From positions 1 through 64,000 of the forward strand of contig JAUIRK010000959.1 in the NCBI GenBank assembly GCA_030549495.1: a stretch of 64,000 nucleotides of DNA, given 5' to 3'. Source of the stretch: Nectonema munidae (Eukaryota; Nematomorpha; Nectonematoida; Nectonematidae). A model generated the notes under the pieces. That model saw nothing but the letters and a program-made list of their open reading frames with translations. It had not been told where the DNA came from and ran no database searches. The translations under genes and the position numbers were made by a program. Positions 15,001-28,734 of this stretch are shown here, piece after piece (within the stretch, counting starts at the first letter, position 1; every line of letters begins with the position of its first letter).

Positions 15001-18000
15001 TATATTATAAAACTTTTCCTATAATCCTATGTACATCCATGTTAACTCATTTTCTATACTTAACAGTGAAAATTTTCCTATGTACACGCGTACATTGAAT
15101 ACGTAGATTAATCGTGTACATAATACTCATTATTACACAACTTTTCTATGTTTCCTATATACATTCGTACACCAATGTTAACTAAATTTCTATACTTAAC
15201 AATGAAAATTTTCCTATGTACACGCATACATTGAATACGTAGATTAATACTCTATATTATAAAACTTTTCCTATAATCCTATGTACATCCATGTTAACTC
15301 ATTTTCTATACTTAACAGTGAAAATTTTCCTATGTACACGCGTACATTGAATACGTAGATTAATCGTGTACATAATACTCATTATTACACAACTTTTCTA
15401 TGTTTCCTATGTACATTCGTACACCAATGTTAACTAAATTTCTATACTTAACAATGAAAATTTTCCTATGTACACGCATACATTGAATACGTAGATTAAT
15501 ACTCTATATTATAAAACTTTTCCTATAATCCTATGTACATCCATGTTAACTCATTTTCTATACTTAACAGTGAAAATTTTCCTATGTACACGCGTACATT
15601 GAATACGTAGATTAATCGTGTACATAAAACTCATTATTACACAACTTTTCTATGTTTCCTATGTACATCCATGTTAACTCAATTTCTATACTTAACAATG
15701 AAAATTTTCCTATGTACACGCGTACATTGAATACGTAGATTAATCGTGTACATAATACTCATTATTACACAACTTTTCTATGTTTCCTATATACATTCGT
15801 ACACCAATGTTAACTAAATTTCTATACTTAACAATGAAAATTTTCCTATGTACACGCATACATTGAATACGTAGATTAATACTCTATATTATAAAACTTT
15901 TCCTATAATCCTATGTACATCCATGTTAACTCATTTTCTATACTTAACAGTGAAAATTTTCCTATGTACACGCGTACATTGAATACGTAGATTAATCGTG
16001 TACATAATACTCATTATTACACAACTTTTCTATGTTTCCTATATACATTCGTACACCAATGTTAACTAAATTTCTATACTTAACAATGAAAATTTTCCTA
16101 TGTACACGCATACATTGAATACGTAGATTAATACTCTATATTATAAAACTTTTCCTATAATCCTATGTACATCCATGTTAACTCATTTTCTATACTTAAC
16201 AGTGAAAATTTTCCTATGTACACGCGTACATTGAATACGTAGATTAATCGTGTACATAAAACTCATTATTACACAACTTTTCTATGTTTCCTATGTACAT
16301 CCATGTTAACTCAATTTCTATACTTAACAATGAAAATTTTCCTATGTACACGCGTACATTGAATACGTAGATTAATCGTGTACATAATACTCATTATTAC
16401 ACAACTTTTCTATGTTTCCTATATACATTCGTACACCAATGTTAACTAAATTTCTATACTTAACAATGAAAATTTTCCTATGTACACGCATACATTGAAT
16501 ACGTAGATTAATACTCTATATTATAAAACTTTTCCTATAATCCTATGTACATCCATGTTAACTCATTTTCTATACTTAACAGTGAAAATTTTCCTATGTA
16601 CACGCGTACATTGAATACGTAGATTAATCGTGTACATAATACTCATTATTACACAACTTTTCTATGTTTCCTATATACATTCGTACACCAATGTTAACTA
16701 AATTTCTATACTTAACAATGAAAATTTTCCTATGTACACGCATACATTGAATACGTAGATTAATACTCTATATTATAAAACTTTTCCTATAATCCTATGT
16801 ACATCCATGTTAACTCATTTTCTATACTTAACAGTGAAAATTTTCCTATGTACACGCGTACATTGAATACGTAGATTAATCGTGTACATAATACTCATTA
16901 TTACACAACTTTTCTATGTTTCCTATATATATTCGTACACCAATGTTAACTAAATTTCTATACTTAACAATGAAAATTTTCCTATGTACACGCATACATT
17001 GAATACGTAGATTAATACTCTATATTATAAAACTTTTCCTATAATCCTATGTACATCCATGTTAACTCATTTTCTATACTTAACAGTGAAAATTTTCCTA
17101 TGTACACGCGTACATTGAATACGTAGATTAATCGTGTACATAATACTCATTATTACACAACTTTTCTATGTTTCCTATATACATTCGTACACCAATGTTA
17201 ACTAAATTTCTATACTTAACAATGAAAATTTTCCTATGTACACGCATACATTGAATACGTAGATTAATACTCTATATTATAAAACTTTTCCTATAATCCT
17301 ATGTACATCCATGTTAACTCATTTTCTATACTTAACAGTGAAAATTTTCCTATGTACACGCGTACATTGAATACGTAGATTAATCGTGTACATAATACTC
17401 ATTATTACACAACTTTTCTATGTTTCCTATATACATTCGTACACCAATGTTAACTAAATTTCTATACTTAACAATGAAAATTTTCCTATGTACACGCATA
17501 CATTGAATACGTAGATTAATACTCTATATTATAAAACTTTTCCTATAATCCTATGTACATCCATGTTAACTCATTTTCTATACTTAACAGTGAAAATTTT
17601 CCTATGTACACGCGTACATTGAATACGTAGATTAATCGTGTACATAAAACTCATTATTACACAACTTTTCTATGTTTCCTATGTACATCCATGTTAACTC
17701 AATTTCTATACTTAACAATGAAAATTTTCCTATGTACACGCGTACATTGAATACGTAGATTAATCGTGTACATAATACTCATTATTACACAACTTTTCTA
17801 TGTTTCCTATATACATTCGTACACCAATGTTAACTAAATTTCTATACTTAACAATGAAAATTTTCCTATGTACACGCATACATTGAATACGTAGATTAAT
17901 ACTCTATATTATAAAACTTTTCCTATAATCCTATGTACATCCATGTTAACTCATTTTCTATACTTAACAGTGAAAATTTTCCTATGTACACGCGTACATT

Positions 18001-21000
18001 GAATACGTAGATTAATCGTGTACATAATACTCATTATTACACAACTTTTCTATGTTTCCTATATACATTCGTACACCAATGTTAACTAAATTTCTATACT
18101 TAACAATGAAAATTTTCCTATGTACACGCATACATTGAATACGTAGATTAATACTCTATATTATAAAACTTTTCCTATAATCCTATGTACATCCATGTTA
18201 ACTCATTTTCTATACTTAACAGTGAAAATTTTCCTATGTACACGCGTACATTGAATACGTAGATTAATCGTGTACATAATACTCATTATTACACAACTTT
18301 TCTATGTTTCCTATATACATTCGTACACCAATGTTAACTAAATTTCTATACTTAACAATGAAAATTTTCCTATGTACACGCATACATTGAATACGTAGAT
18401 TAATACTCTATATTATAAAACTTTTCCTATAATCCTATGTACATCCATGTTAACTCATTTTCTATACTTAACAGTGAAAATTTTCCTATGTACACGCGTA
18501 CATTGAATACGTAGATTAATCGTGTACATAAAACTCATTATTACACAACTTTTCTATGTTTCCTATGTACATCCATGTTAACTCAATTTCTATACTTAAC
18601 AATGAAAATTTTCCTATGTACACGCGTACATTGAATACGTAGATTAATCGTGTACATAATACTCATTATTACACAACTTTTCTATGTTTCCTATATACAT
18701 TCGTACACCAATGTTAACTAAATTTCTATACTTAACAATGAAAATTTTCCTATGTACACGCATACATTGAATACGTAGATTAATACTCTATATTATAAAA
18801 CTTTTCCTATAATCCTATGTACATCCATGTTAACTCATTTTCTATACTTAACAGTGAAAATTTTCCTATGTACACGCGTACATTGAATACGTAGATTAAT
18901 CGTGTACATAATACTCATTATTACACAACTTTTCTATGTTTCCTATATACATTCGTACACCAATGTTAACTAAATTTCTATACTTAACAATGAAAATTTT
19001 CCTATGTACACGCATACATTGAATACGTAGATTAATACTCTATATTATAAAACTTTTCCTATAATCCTATGTACATCCATGTTAACTCAATTTCTATACT
19101 TAACAATGAAAATTTTCCTATGTACACGCGTACATTGAATACGTAGATTAATCGTGTACATAATACTCATTATTACACAACTTTTCTATGTTTCCTATAT
19201 ACATTCGTACACCAATGTTAACTAAATTTCTATACTTAACAATGAAAATTTTCCTATGTACACGCATACATTGAATACGTAGATTAATACTCTATATTAT
19301 AAAACTTTTCCTATAATCCTATGTACATCCATGTTAACTCATTTTCTATACTTAACAGTGAAAATTTTCCTATGTACACGCGTACATTGAATACGTAGAT
19401 TAATCGTGTACATAAAACTCATTATTACACAACTTTTCTATGTTTCCTATGTACATCCATGTTAACTCAATTTCTATACTTAACAATGAAAATTTTCCTA
19501 TGTACACGCGTACATTGAATACGTAGATTAATCGTGTACATAATACTCATTATTACACAACTTTTCTATGTTTCCTATATACATTCGTACACCAATGTTA
19601 ACTAAATTTCTATACTTAACAATGAAAATTTTCCTATGTACACGCATACATTGAATACGTAGATTAATACTCTATATTATAAAACTTTTCCTATAATCCT
19701 ATGTACATCCATGTTAACTCATTTTCTATACTTAACAGTGAAAATTTTCCTATGTACACGCGTACATTGAATACGTAGATTAATCGTGTACATAATACTC
19801 ATTATTACACAACTTTTCTATGTTTCCTATATACATTCGTACACCAATGTTAACTAAATTTCTATACTTAACAATGAAAATTTTCCTATGTACACGCATA
19901 CATTGAATACGTAGATTAATACTCTATATTATAAAACTTTTCCTATAATCCTATGTACATCCATGTTAACTCATTTTCTATACTTAACAGTGAAAATTTT
20001 CCTATGTACACGCGTACATTGAATACGTAGATTAATCGTGTACATAATACTCATTATTACACAACTTTTCTATGTTTCCTATATACATTCGTACACCAAT
20101 GTTAACTAAATTTCTATACTTAACAATGAAAATTTTCCTATGTACACGCATACATTGAATACGTAGATTAATACTCTATATTATAAAACTTTTCCTATAA
20201 TCCTATGTACATCCATGTTAACTCATTTTCTATACTTAACAGTGAAAATTTTCCTATGTACACGCGTACATTGAATACGTAGATTAATCGTGTACATAAT
20301 ACTCATTATTACACAACTTTTCTATGTTTCCTATATACATTCGTACACCAATGTTAACTAAATTTCTATACTTAACAATGAAAATTTTCCTATGTACACG
20401 CATACATTGAATACGTAGATTAATACTCTATATTATAAAACTTTTCCTATAATCCTATGTACATCCATGTTAACTCATTTTCTATACTTAACAGTGAAAA
20501 TTTTCCTATGTACACGCGTACATTGAATACGTAGATTAATCGTGTACATAATACTCATTATTACACAACTTTTCTATGTTTCCTATATACATTCGTACAC
20601 CAATGTTAACTAAATTTCTATACTTAACAATGAAAATTTTCCTATGTACACGCATACATTGAATACGTAGATTAATACTCTATATTATAAAACTTTTCCT
20701 ATAATCCTATGTACATCCATGTTAACTCATTTTCTATACTTAACAGTGAAAATTTTCCTATGTACACGCGTACATTGAATACGTAGATTAATCGTGTACA
20801 TAAAACTCATTATTACACAACTTTTCTATGTTTCCTATGTACATCCATGTTAACTCAATTTCTATACTTAACAATGAAAATTTTCCTATGTACACGCGTA
20901 CATTGAATACGTAGATTAATCGTGTACATAATACTCATTATTACACAACTTTTCTATGTTTCCTATATACATTCGTACACCAATGTTAACTAAATTTCTA

Positions 21001-24000
21001 TACTTAACAATGAAAATTTTCCTATGTACACGCATACATTGAATACGTAGATTAATACTCTATATTATAAAACTTTTCCTATAATCCTATGTACATCCAT
21101 GTTAACTCATTTTCTATACTTAACAGTGAAAATTTTCTTATGTACACGCGTACATTGAATACGTAGATTAATCGTGTACATAATACTCATTATTACACAA
21201 CTTTTCTATGTTTCCTATATACATTCGTACACCAATGTTAACTAAATTTCTATACTTAACAATGAAAATTTTCCTATGTACACGCATACATTGAATACGT
21301 AGATTAATACTCTATATTATAAAACTTTTCCTATAATCCTATGTACATCCATGTTAACTCATTTTCTATACTTAACAGTGAAAATTTTCCTATGTACACG
21401 CGTACATTGAATATGTAGATTAATCGTGTACATAATACTCATTATTACACAACTTTTCTATGTTTCCTATATACATTCGTACACCAATGTTAACTAAATT
21501 TCTATACTTAACAATGAAAATTTTCCTATGTACACGCATACATTGAATACGTAGATTAATACTCTATATTATAAAACTTTTCCTATAATCCTATGTACAT
21601 CCATGTTAACTCATTTTCTATACTTAACAGTGAAAATTTTCCTATGTACACGCGTACATTGAATACGTAGATTAATCGTGTACATAAAACTCATTATTAC
21701 ACAACTTTTCTATGTTTCCTATGTACATCCATGTTAACTCAATTTCTATACTTAACAATGAAAATTTTCCTATGTACACGCGTACATTGAATATGTAGAT
21801 TAATCGTGTACATAATACTCATTATTACACAACTTTTCTATGTTTCCTATATACATTCGTACACCAATGTTAACTAAATTTCTATACTTAACAATGAAAA
21901 TTTTCCTATGTACACGCATACATTGAATACGTAGATTAATACTCTATATTATAAAACTTTTCCTATAATCCTATGTACATCCATGTTAACTCATTTTCTA
22001 TACTTAACAGTGAAAATTTTCCTATGTACACGCGTACATTGAATACGTAGATTAATCGTGTACATAATACTCATTATTACACAACTTTTCTATGTTTCCT
22101 ATATACATTCGTACACCAATGTTAACTAAATTTCTATACTTAACAATGAAAATTTTCCTATGTACACGCATACATTGAATACGTAGATTAATACTCTATA
22201 TTATAAAACTTTTCCTATAATCCTATGTACATCCATGTTAACTCAATTTCTATACTTAACAATGAAAATTTTCCTATGTACACGCGTACATTGAATATGT
22301 AGATTAATCGTGTACATAATACTCATTATTACACAACTTTTCTATGTTTCCTATATACATTCGTACACCAATGTTAACTAAATTTCTATACTTAACAATG
22401 AAAATTTTCCTATGTACACGCATACATTGAATACGTAGATTAATACTCTATATTATAAAACTTTTCCTATAATCCTATGTACATCCATGTTAACTCATTT
22501 TCTATACTTAACAGTGAAAATTTTCCTATGTACACGCGTACATTGAATACGTAGATTAATCGTGTACATAAAACTCATTATTACACAACTTTTCTATGTT
22601 TCCTATGTACATCCATGTTAACTCAATTTCTATACTTAACAATGAAAATTTTCCTATGTACACGCGTACATTGAATATGTAGATTAATCGTGTACATAAT
22701 ACTCATTATTACACAACTTTTCTATGTTTCCTATATACATTCGTACACCAATGTTAACTAAATTTCTATACTTAACAATGAAAATTTTCCTATGTACACG
22801 CATACATTGAATACGTAGATTAATACTCTATATTATAAAACTTTTCCTATAATCCTATGTACATCCATGTTAACTCATTTTCTATACTTAACAGTGAAAA
22901 TTTTCCTATGTACACGCGTACATTGAATACGTAGATTAATCGTGTACATAATACTCATTATTACACAACTTTTCTATGTTTCCTATATACATTCGTACAC
23001 CAATGTTAACTAAATTTCTATACTTAACAATGAAAATTTTCCTATGTACACGCATACATTGAATACGTAGATTAATACTCTATATTATAAAACTTTTCCT
23101 ATAATCCTATGTACATCCATGTTAACTCAATTTCTATACTTAACAATGAAAATTTTCCTATGTACACGCGTACATTGAATACGTAGATTAATCGTGTACA
23201 TAATACTCATTATTACACAACTTTTCTATGTTTCCTATATACATTCATACACCAATGTTAACTAAATTTCTATACTTAACAATGAAAATTTTCCTATGTA
23301 CACGCAAACATTGAATACGTAGATTAATACTCTATATTATAAAACTTTTCCTATAATCCTATGTACATCCATGTTAACTCATTTTCTATACTTAACAGTG
23401 AAAATTTTCCTATGTACACGCGTACATTGAATACGTAGATTAATCGTGTACATAAAACTCATTATTACACAACTTTTCTATGTTTCCTATGTACATCCAT
23501 GTTAACTCAATTTCTATACTTAACAATGAAAATTTTCCTATGTACACGCGTACATTGAATATGTAGATTAATCGTGTACATAATACTCATTATTACACAA
23601 CTTTTCTATGTTTCCTATATACATTCGTACACCAATGTTAACTAAATTTCTATACTTAACAATGAAAATTTTCCTATGTACACGCATACATTGAATACGT
23701 AGATTAATACTCTATATTATAAAACTTTTCCTATAATCCTATGTACATCCATGTTAACTCATTTTCTATACTTAACAGTGAAAATTTTCCTATGTACACG
23801 CGTACATTGAATACGTAGATTAATCGTGTACATAATACTCATTATTACACAACTTTTATATGTTTCCTATATACATTCGTACACCAATGTTAACTAAATT
23901 TCTATACTTAACAATGAAAATTTTCCTATGTACACGCATACATTGAATACGTAGATTAATACTCTATATTATAAAACTTTTCCTATAATCCTATGTACAT

Positions 24001-24800
24001 CCATGTTAACTCATTTTCTATACTTAACAGTGAAAATTTTCCTATGTACACGCGTACATTGAATACGTAGATTAATCGTGTACATAATACTCATTATTAC
24101 ACAACTTTTATATGTTTCCTATATACATTCGTACACCAATGTTAACTAAATTTCTATACTTAACAATGAAAATTTTCCTATGTACACGCATACATTGAAT
24201 ACGTAGATTAATACTCTATATTATAAAACTTTTCCTATAATCCTATGTACATCCATGTTAACTCATTTTCTATACTTAACAGTGAAAATTTTCCTATGTA
24301 CACGCGTACATTGAATACGTAGATTAATCGTGTACATAATACTCATTATTACACAACTTTTCTATGTTTCCTATATACATTCGTACACCAATGTTAACTA
24401 AATTTCTATACTTAACAATGAAAATTTTCCTATGTACACGCGTACATTGAATACGTAGATTAATCGTGTACATAATACTCATTATTACACAACTTTTCTA
24501 TGTTTCCTATATACATTCGTACACCAATGTTAACTAAATTTCTATACTTAACAATGAAAATTTTCCTATGTACACGCGTACATTGAATACGTAGATTAAT
24601 CGTGTACATAATACGGATTATTACACAAATACTCTATTTTTCTGTACTTGCTATGTACATCGATGTTAACAAAATTTCTCTATACTTACTATATAAATTC
24701 ATCTTAACTAATTTTTTTTCTTATGCCTCCTATGTACATACATGCAAAAAAATTTTCTATATATTTTAATACATTTTTTGCTATGTACATTATACATATA
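1..24800. repeat. Satellite array with 116/128/136-bp monomers in higher-order units
   Basis: The whole stretch is a head-to-tail tandem repeat. Every monomer opens with a shared half (GAAAATTTTCCTATGTACAC, then CATTGAATACGTAGATTAAT). Three types differ in the second half. Type A is 116 bp (example 17,476-17,591), reads ACGCATAC and continues ACTCTATATTATAAAAC. Type B is 128 bp (17,592-17,719), has ACGCGTAC and the CGTGTACATAA half. Type C is 136 bp (17,720-17,855) and carries an 8-bp longer TATATACATTCGTACACC tail. They alternate as A-C (252 bp) and A-B-C (380 bp). About 190-200 monomers fit by length. The first 250 bp, a patch near 1,790-1,870 and the last 200 bp are diverged; 14-24 kb is the most uniform. 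No gene is present: the short open frames near the left end are by-products of the repeat. A pericentromeric or other heterochromatic location is an inference. Confidence 0.97.
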
Positions 24801-24892
24801 AAATCAAAAAATGGTTAATTTATTTGCGCCGCTAGAGTGCATTTTTACTAGGGGCATTTTTTCCTACTTTTTAATTGGGGCATTTTTTCTGC
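24621..24892. repeat. Degenerate satellite edge and AT-rich junction
   Basis: Up to about 24,800 the sequence still shows broken satellite words (CTATGTACAT, GATGTTAAC, TTTCTATA) with increasing divergence, as expected at the edge of an array where recombination no longer homogenises copies. From 24,800 to 24,892 it is non-satellite sequence with two GGGGCATTTTTT words, and no gene is visible. Confidence 0.7.
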
Positions 24893-25131
24893 GCACTATA
24901 TTCGATATGCAAATTTAATTAAAATATTTTCGCTGGAAGTATAGTATTTAAATTCACCAATTTTGTAAAAAAAATATAATGTAGTCTTATAAATTTAGGA
25001 CTTTAGGGTATGCGCTGAATAAACTCTATTTTAAAGGATATTTGGTCTCCCGTGGTATTTCCAGACCACTAATTTTGAAAATTGCAAGAAAAAAATTTCG
25101 CCCCCAATAATTTTGAGGATGTGCGCCCCTG
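24893..25131 (+). mobile_element. hAT transposon, right-end fragment
   Basis: This fragment matches, base for base over most of its length, the last 230 bp of the complete hAT at 55,026-56,260, including the terminal GATGTGCGCCCCTG. Its left part is missing: the similarity stops at 24,893, close to the satellite edge. It sits directly inside the coding sequence of the adjacent minus-strand pseudogene, cutting it just after a DRTFN motif. The 8 bp after the terminus (AATTAAAT, 25,132-25,139) would be one target-site duplicate; the partner is lost with the left end. Confidence 0.85.
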
Positions 25132-26955
25132 AATTAAATGTCCTATCAATTCCCAAAATAGTTGATCCAGAAGAAATAGATTTTTTTATATGTAACAATT
25201 GTGTATCTGTATAGCAAATAAGGCAAGGAAGCCCGCATGAAGTTATATTCATTTCCTTTATAAAAGGATGTCCAACAGTCATCATTGTAATAATATTTTG
25301 AATGCTATCTGCAATATTGTTGTTATAATTAAAAGATGAATTTGCTTTTTCTTTGTTGTATTTCAGGTTACGAATATACTTTGAATCCCTCGGGGGTTCA
25401 ATTTCAGAATCAAAATAACTGTATAATATTTTTTTACAAGACTTGATCATTTCTAACTGAGACAAAGCATGTTTTTTTGTTACTACACTTGTTCTAATAT
25501 ATTCTTGATTTGTTTTTGCATTACCATGATGTGAGACTGTAGTCGGTTTAAATCCTATATATTCCCACAGATATTTTTTGTCTTCATTATTCTTAGTTTT
25601 CAATCCATGAAATTCTTCTCCTATAATCAATCTTGCGCTTTAGATTCGAATAATAATGTACTAATACAACAATTTCTTCTTTTTTTTGTTGAGGATTTAA
25701 TGGAATAAATTTGTTATTATGTATCAACAAAAATATTTTTTCTTTTTTTTAAAAATATATGTTCGTTGTTTTCTCTTATGAACTCCATTTTTTGCGAATT
25801 TTGAGTCCAAGCACCACAAACATCAAAAAAACCTTTCTTAAAGTTATCTTGTCTAGCGATATAATACTTATTTTCCAAAAATTTAGAAACATTATTGTTA
25901 AATCATTCAAAGGGTGAAACCAGTTTGCTCACTACTTGATTACTAGATAAAAACCTGTTATTTAGTGGTTTTATAAGACTATCAATTCGTGAGGGTAACA
26001 TTTTTAAAGTATTAGATTTACTACTTTCTGATAGGTTTTGACAGTAGTCATGTATTTCAGGAAAAAATTAGAAAAACTTGTACAGCTAGTTTCATTAATG
26101 TCGCTTTCTATTTCTTTTGGACATGAAAATTTAAAATTCTCAGTTAAATATTTAGAAAAATTTGGATTACCTATGAGAACAATATTTCCAACTATCAATA
26201 CAAAATGATTTGGTGTCCAAAATCTAGGTTTAATCAGGCCTAATCTGCTCCATAAAATATTTATAGTATTTTTGCTGCTTTTACACTCAAGAGGCTCAAA
26301 TGTGGTATTTAAGATTTGGGCAGTTTTATCTGTTTTTGTATAAATTTGGGGATAAACACTTCTTATATTGCAGAAGCTGCTACTTTCATTGTATAAACAG
26401 ATGACCACGAATAGTTCACGCAGCAGTTGCGTAATTCGTCTTGAATGAGAGGAGAAACATATTATATATTTGAATTTTTCTGACAAATTTTGTATTTTTG
26501 AAAGTTAGAAATAAATTCTATAGAGGTTATCAGTCTTAAATATAATGATAACGTCTCATCACCCTTAAGAAAAATAGAAAGGCAATTAAAAAAACAGTTG
26601 CCATTTCCTAACTTGATAGTTTTGAATCCTGTCTTAAAATCCGTTTTACTTAAAGTATCTAAGGAATTAAAATCAATCTCTACATCCTTGAAAGATTTAA
26701 AGTCAATATTTGATGATTTGCTCCTTAAAAATATTTTTTCTATACTTGCTGCTTCCTGACTTTTATTGATGTCAAATGCTTTACTTAATCTTTCTAGAGC
26801 TTTTGAAAAATCGTATTCCCCATTTTCAGTTCTACATGAAGAGCAAATAAAAGGCAATCCGGAATCAAAAACATGAATTTCATAATCATAAATATTTTCA
26901 CATTTTAAATGAAAATAAGATAAACAATTATAACACTTTTTAGATTTGTATCTAA
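25132..26955 (-). pseudogene. PHD-OTU protein with probable MULE-type transposase part (broken)
   Basis: Read on the minus strand, this is a decayed protein gene. It opens at an apparent splice acceptor (T-rich tract, then TTTAG at about 26,955). Next comes the second half of a PHD-like zinc finger (CYNC, HLKC and FICSSC spacing, about 26,840-26,945). An OTU cysteine-protease-like core follows: LGNGNCFFNCLS carries the expected Asp/Gly-Asn-Cys region near 26,600, and WTPNHFVLIV carries the expected His near 26,210. The distal part (25,132-25,630) ends in LGIDRTFN, a motif I recall from a Mutator-like (MULE) or related repeat family of invertebrate proteins. About four breaks interrupt the frame, and a hAT truncates the 3' side. 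The OTU and PHD calls rest on visible motifs; the MULE assignment is recalled and less sure. A domesticated host gene now dead is the alternative. Confidence 0.6.
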
Positions 26956-28734
26956 ATTAAAAAAAATATGTAAAATAACATTATTTTTAATTTATTGAAC
27001 AGCCAAAGATAAATATAGTTAAAATATAGTATCACCAACTAATTAATTAACGCACTAACTATAATTATTTTTACTTTAATTTATATACATTTTTTAAAAG
27101 AACTGGTTTTATTTTTGATTAACTTAAGACGAAAAAAATTAACGAATCCTTTGGTTATAATCAGCCACTGAATTATTTAAAAGCAAATGCATACAAATTT
27201 TTTTCATAACATAATTTTTATAAAATAAAATTTGTTTCTTTTGATAAAAGAAAATTTCAAAAATTAATGAAATGAATATAAACTATTCCGATCTTTTAGC
27301 TTAAAATTAATAAACAAAAAATTTCATTCTATTTAGTTTAAAACGTTGATAAATATCATATTATGTTTAATTTATTTGAAAAAATAAGTTTTGTAAAAGT
27401 TTTGAGATCTTGGTTTATTTTAATTTTTCAACTAAAATAAAAGGTAAATAAATATTTTTCATTCTGAATAGTTAAAAAATATTAAAATACATTGCATTAT
27501 TTCTAATTTTTTTGAAATACTTCAGGATTGTTTATCTCGGCAAAAAATGACACCCAAAAATATAGATACAATTCAATAGAGTATTAGTTATAATAAATAT
27601 ATGGGTTTCGTGAATTTGTTAAATCAGTATATACTTTAGACCGATTTTCAATAAGGTTATTATGGCTAAATTATGATTGAATTAAATCCAATTATGGTGG
27701 AGAATAAGATTATACTAAACCAAATCTCATAAATCTTTAGCCACTCTTTGTGAAAATTTAATTTAGACAAAAATCACTTAATATTGAGAACAATATAAAA
27801 TGGCGTTGACGACAATGCAAAGCACATACAGAAATTTGAAAGATGTTAGCTTAGCAATATCTAGCAATTAGCATAGATATTAAATAATTCAAAAAATAAT
27901 ACCGTGTTTAGATTTGTAAATTCATTATATTTTTATTGTATTTATACTCTCAATTGTTTGTGTCAAAACTTACATTTATGTCACGTTAATTGTTAACATC
28001 GACAAATAAATTTTCCAAAGTTTTATATTAATTCCTTGCCCTTGTCGTAGATGATAACTTATTGAATTATCTGAATTTTACAATAAAAAATCTACACTGG
28101 TAAAAATAGAAGTAGCTTGCATCGAATAGATTTTATTAATTGTCGGTATCTAAGGGATGAATAATCTTCCATACCTGGACAATGGGAAGAATTATTACAA
28201 TCGGTATTCGATAGTTGTCTCAAAAGAACAAATTAACTTTTGATTAATTTTTGTGCCATAAGAATTATATGTATAAAATTTGGCTTTTTATCACACAGAC
28301 TTAATATGGCTTAAAAGCTTAATACTTTGGCTAAAATCAATCATTACTGGAAATTTTGCATTGTATTTAATTAAATATAGAGAGTTTGTATTTTTTTCGA
28401 AAAAAATAGGAAATTTATGTAAAAAATTGAAAAAAGAAAATCTCTTATTTTTTATTGATATTAACAACATATTTTGAAGTTATTAGGAAAAAAACTTATA
28501 AATATAATTTAAAAGGTCGATATATATTAATTAATCTAAAGGAGAAACTTTATTATGTTTTGGCATTGTTAAACGCCTATATATTAACAACAAAGAAAAA
28601 ATTATCTCTTTATCTTATTTTCTATAAATTATTTGCTTATATTATCTACGACAATTTTACGAATTTTGAAAATTTTATCATAAATCTGAATATAGGAAAA
28701 GTGCTGAAGGGTCATGCCCGGAATAAAATAATAA
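26956..28734. other. AT-rich stretch, no recognisable gene
   Basis: This stretch is very AT-rich, with long A and T runs. It may include an intron or 5' flank of the PHD-OTU pseudogene, since that begins at a splice-acceptor-like site. Two short plus-strand open frames (28,280-28,477 and 28,455-28,739) are Leu/Ile/Lys/Tyr-rich, overlap in different frames and resemble nothing I know. I read them as chance frames. Confidence 0.6.

Noticed and set aside
1-24800. CRISPR-like repeat-spacer pattern
   Set aside because: The repeats are contiguous, full monomers in a eukaryotic satellite. There are no unique spacers or cas genes.
1-24800. CENP-B box
   Set aside because: No TTCG(N4)A(N2)CGGG match in any monomer type. 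TTCG occurs only in the type C tail without the rest.
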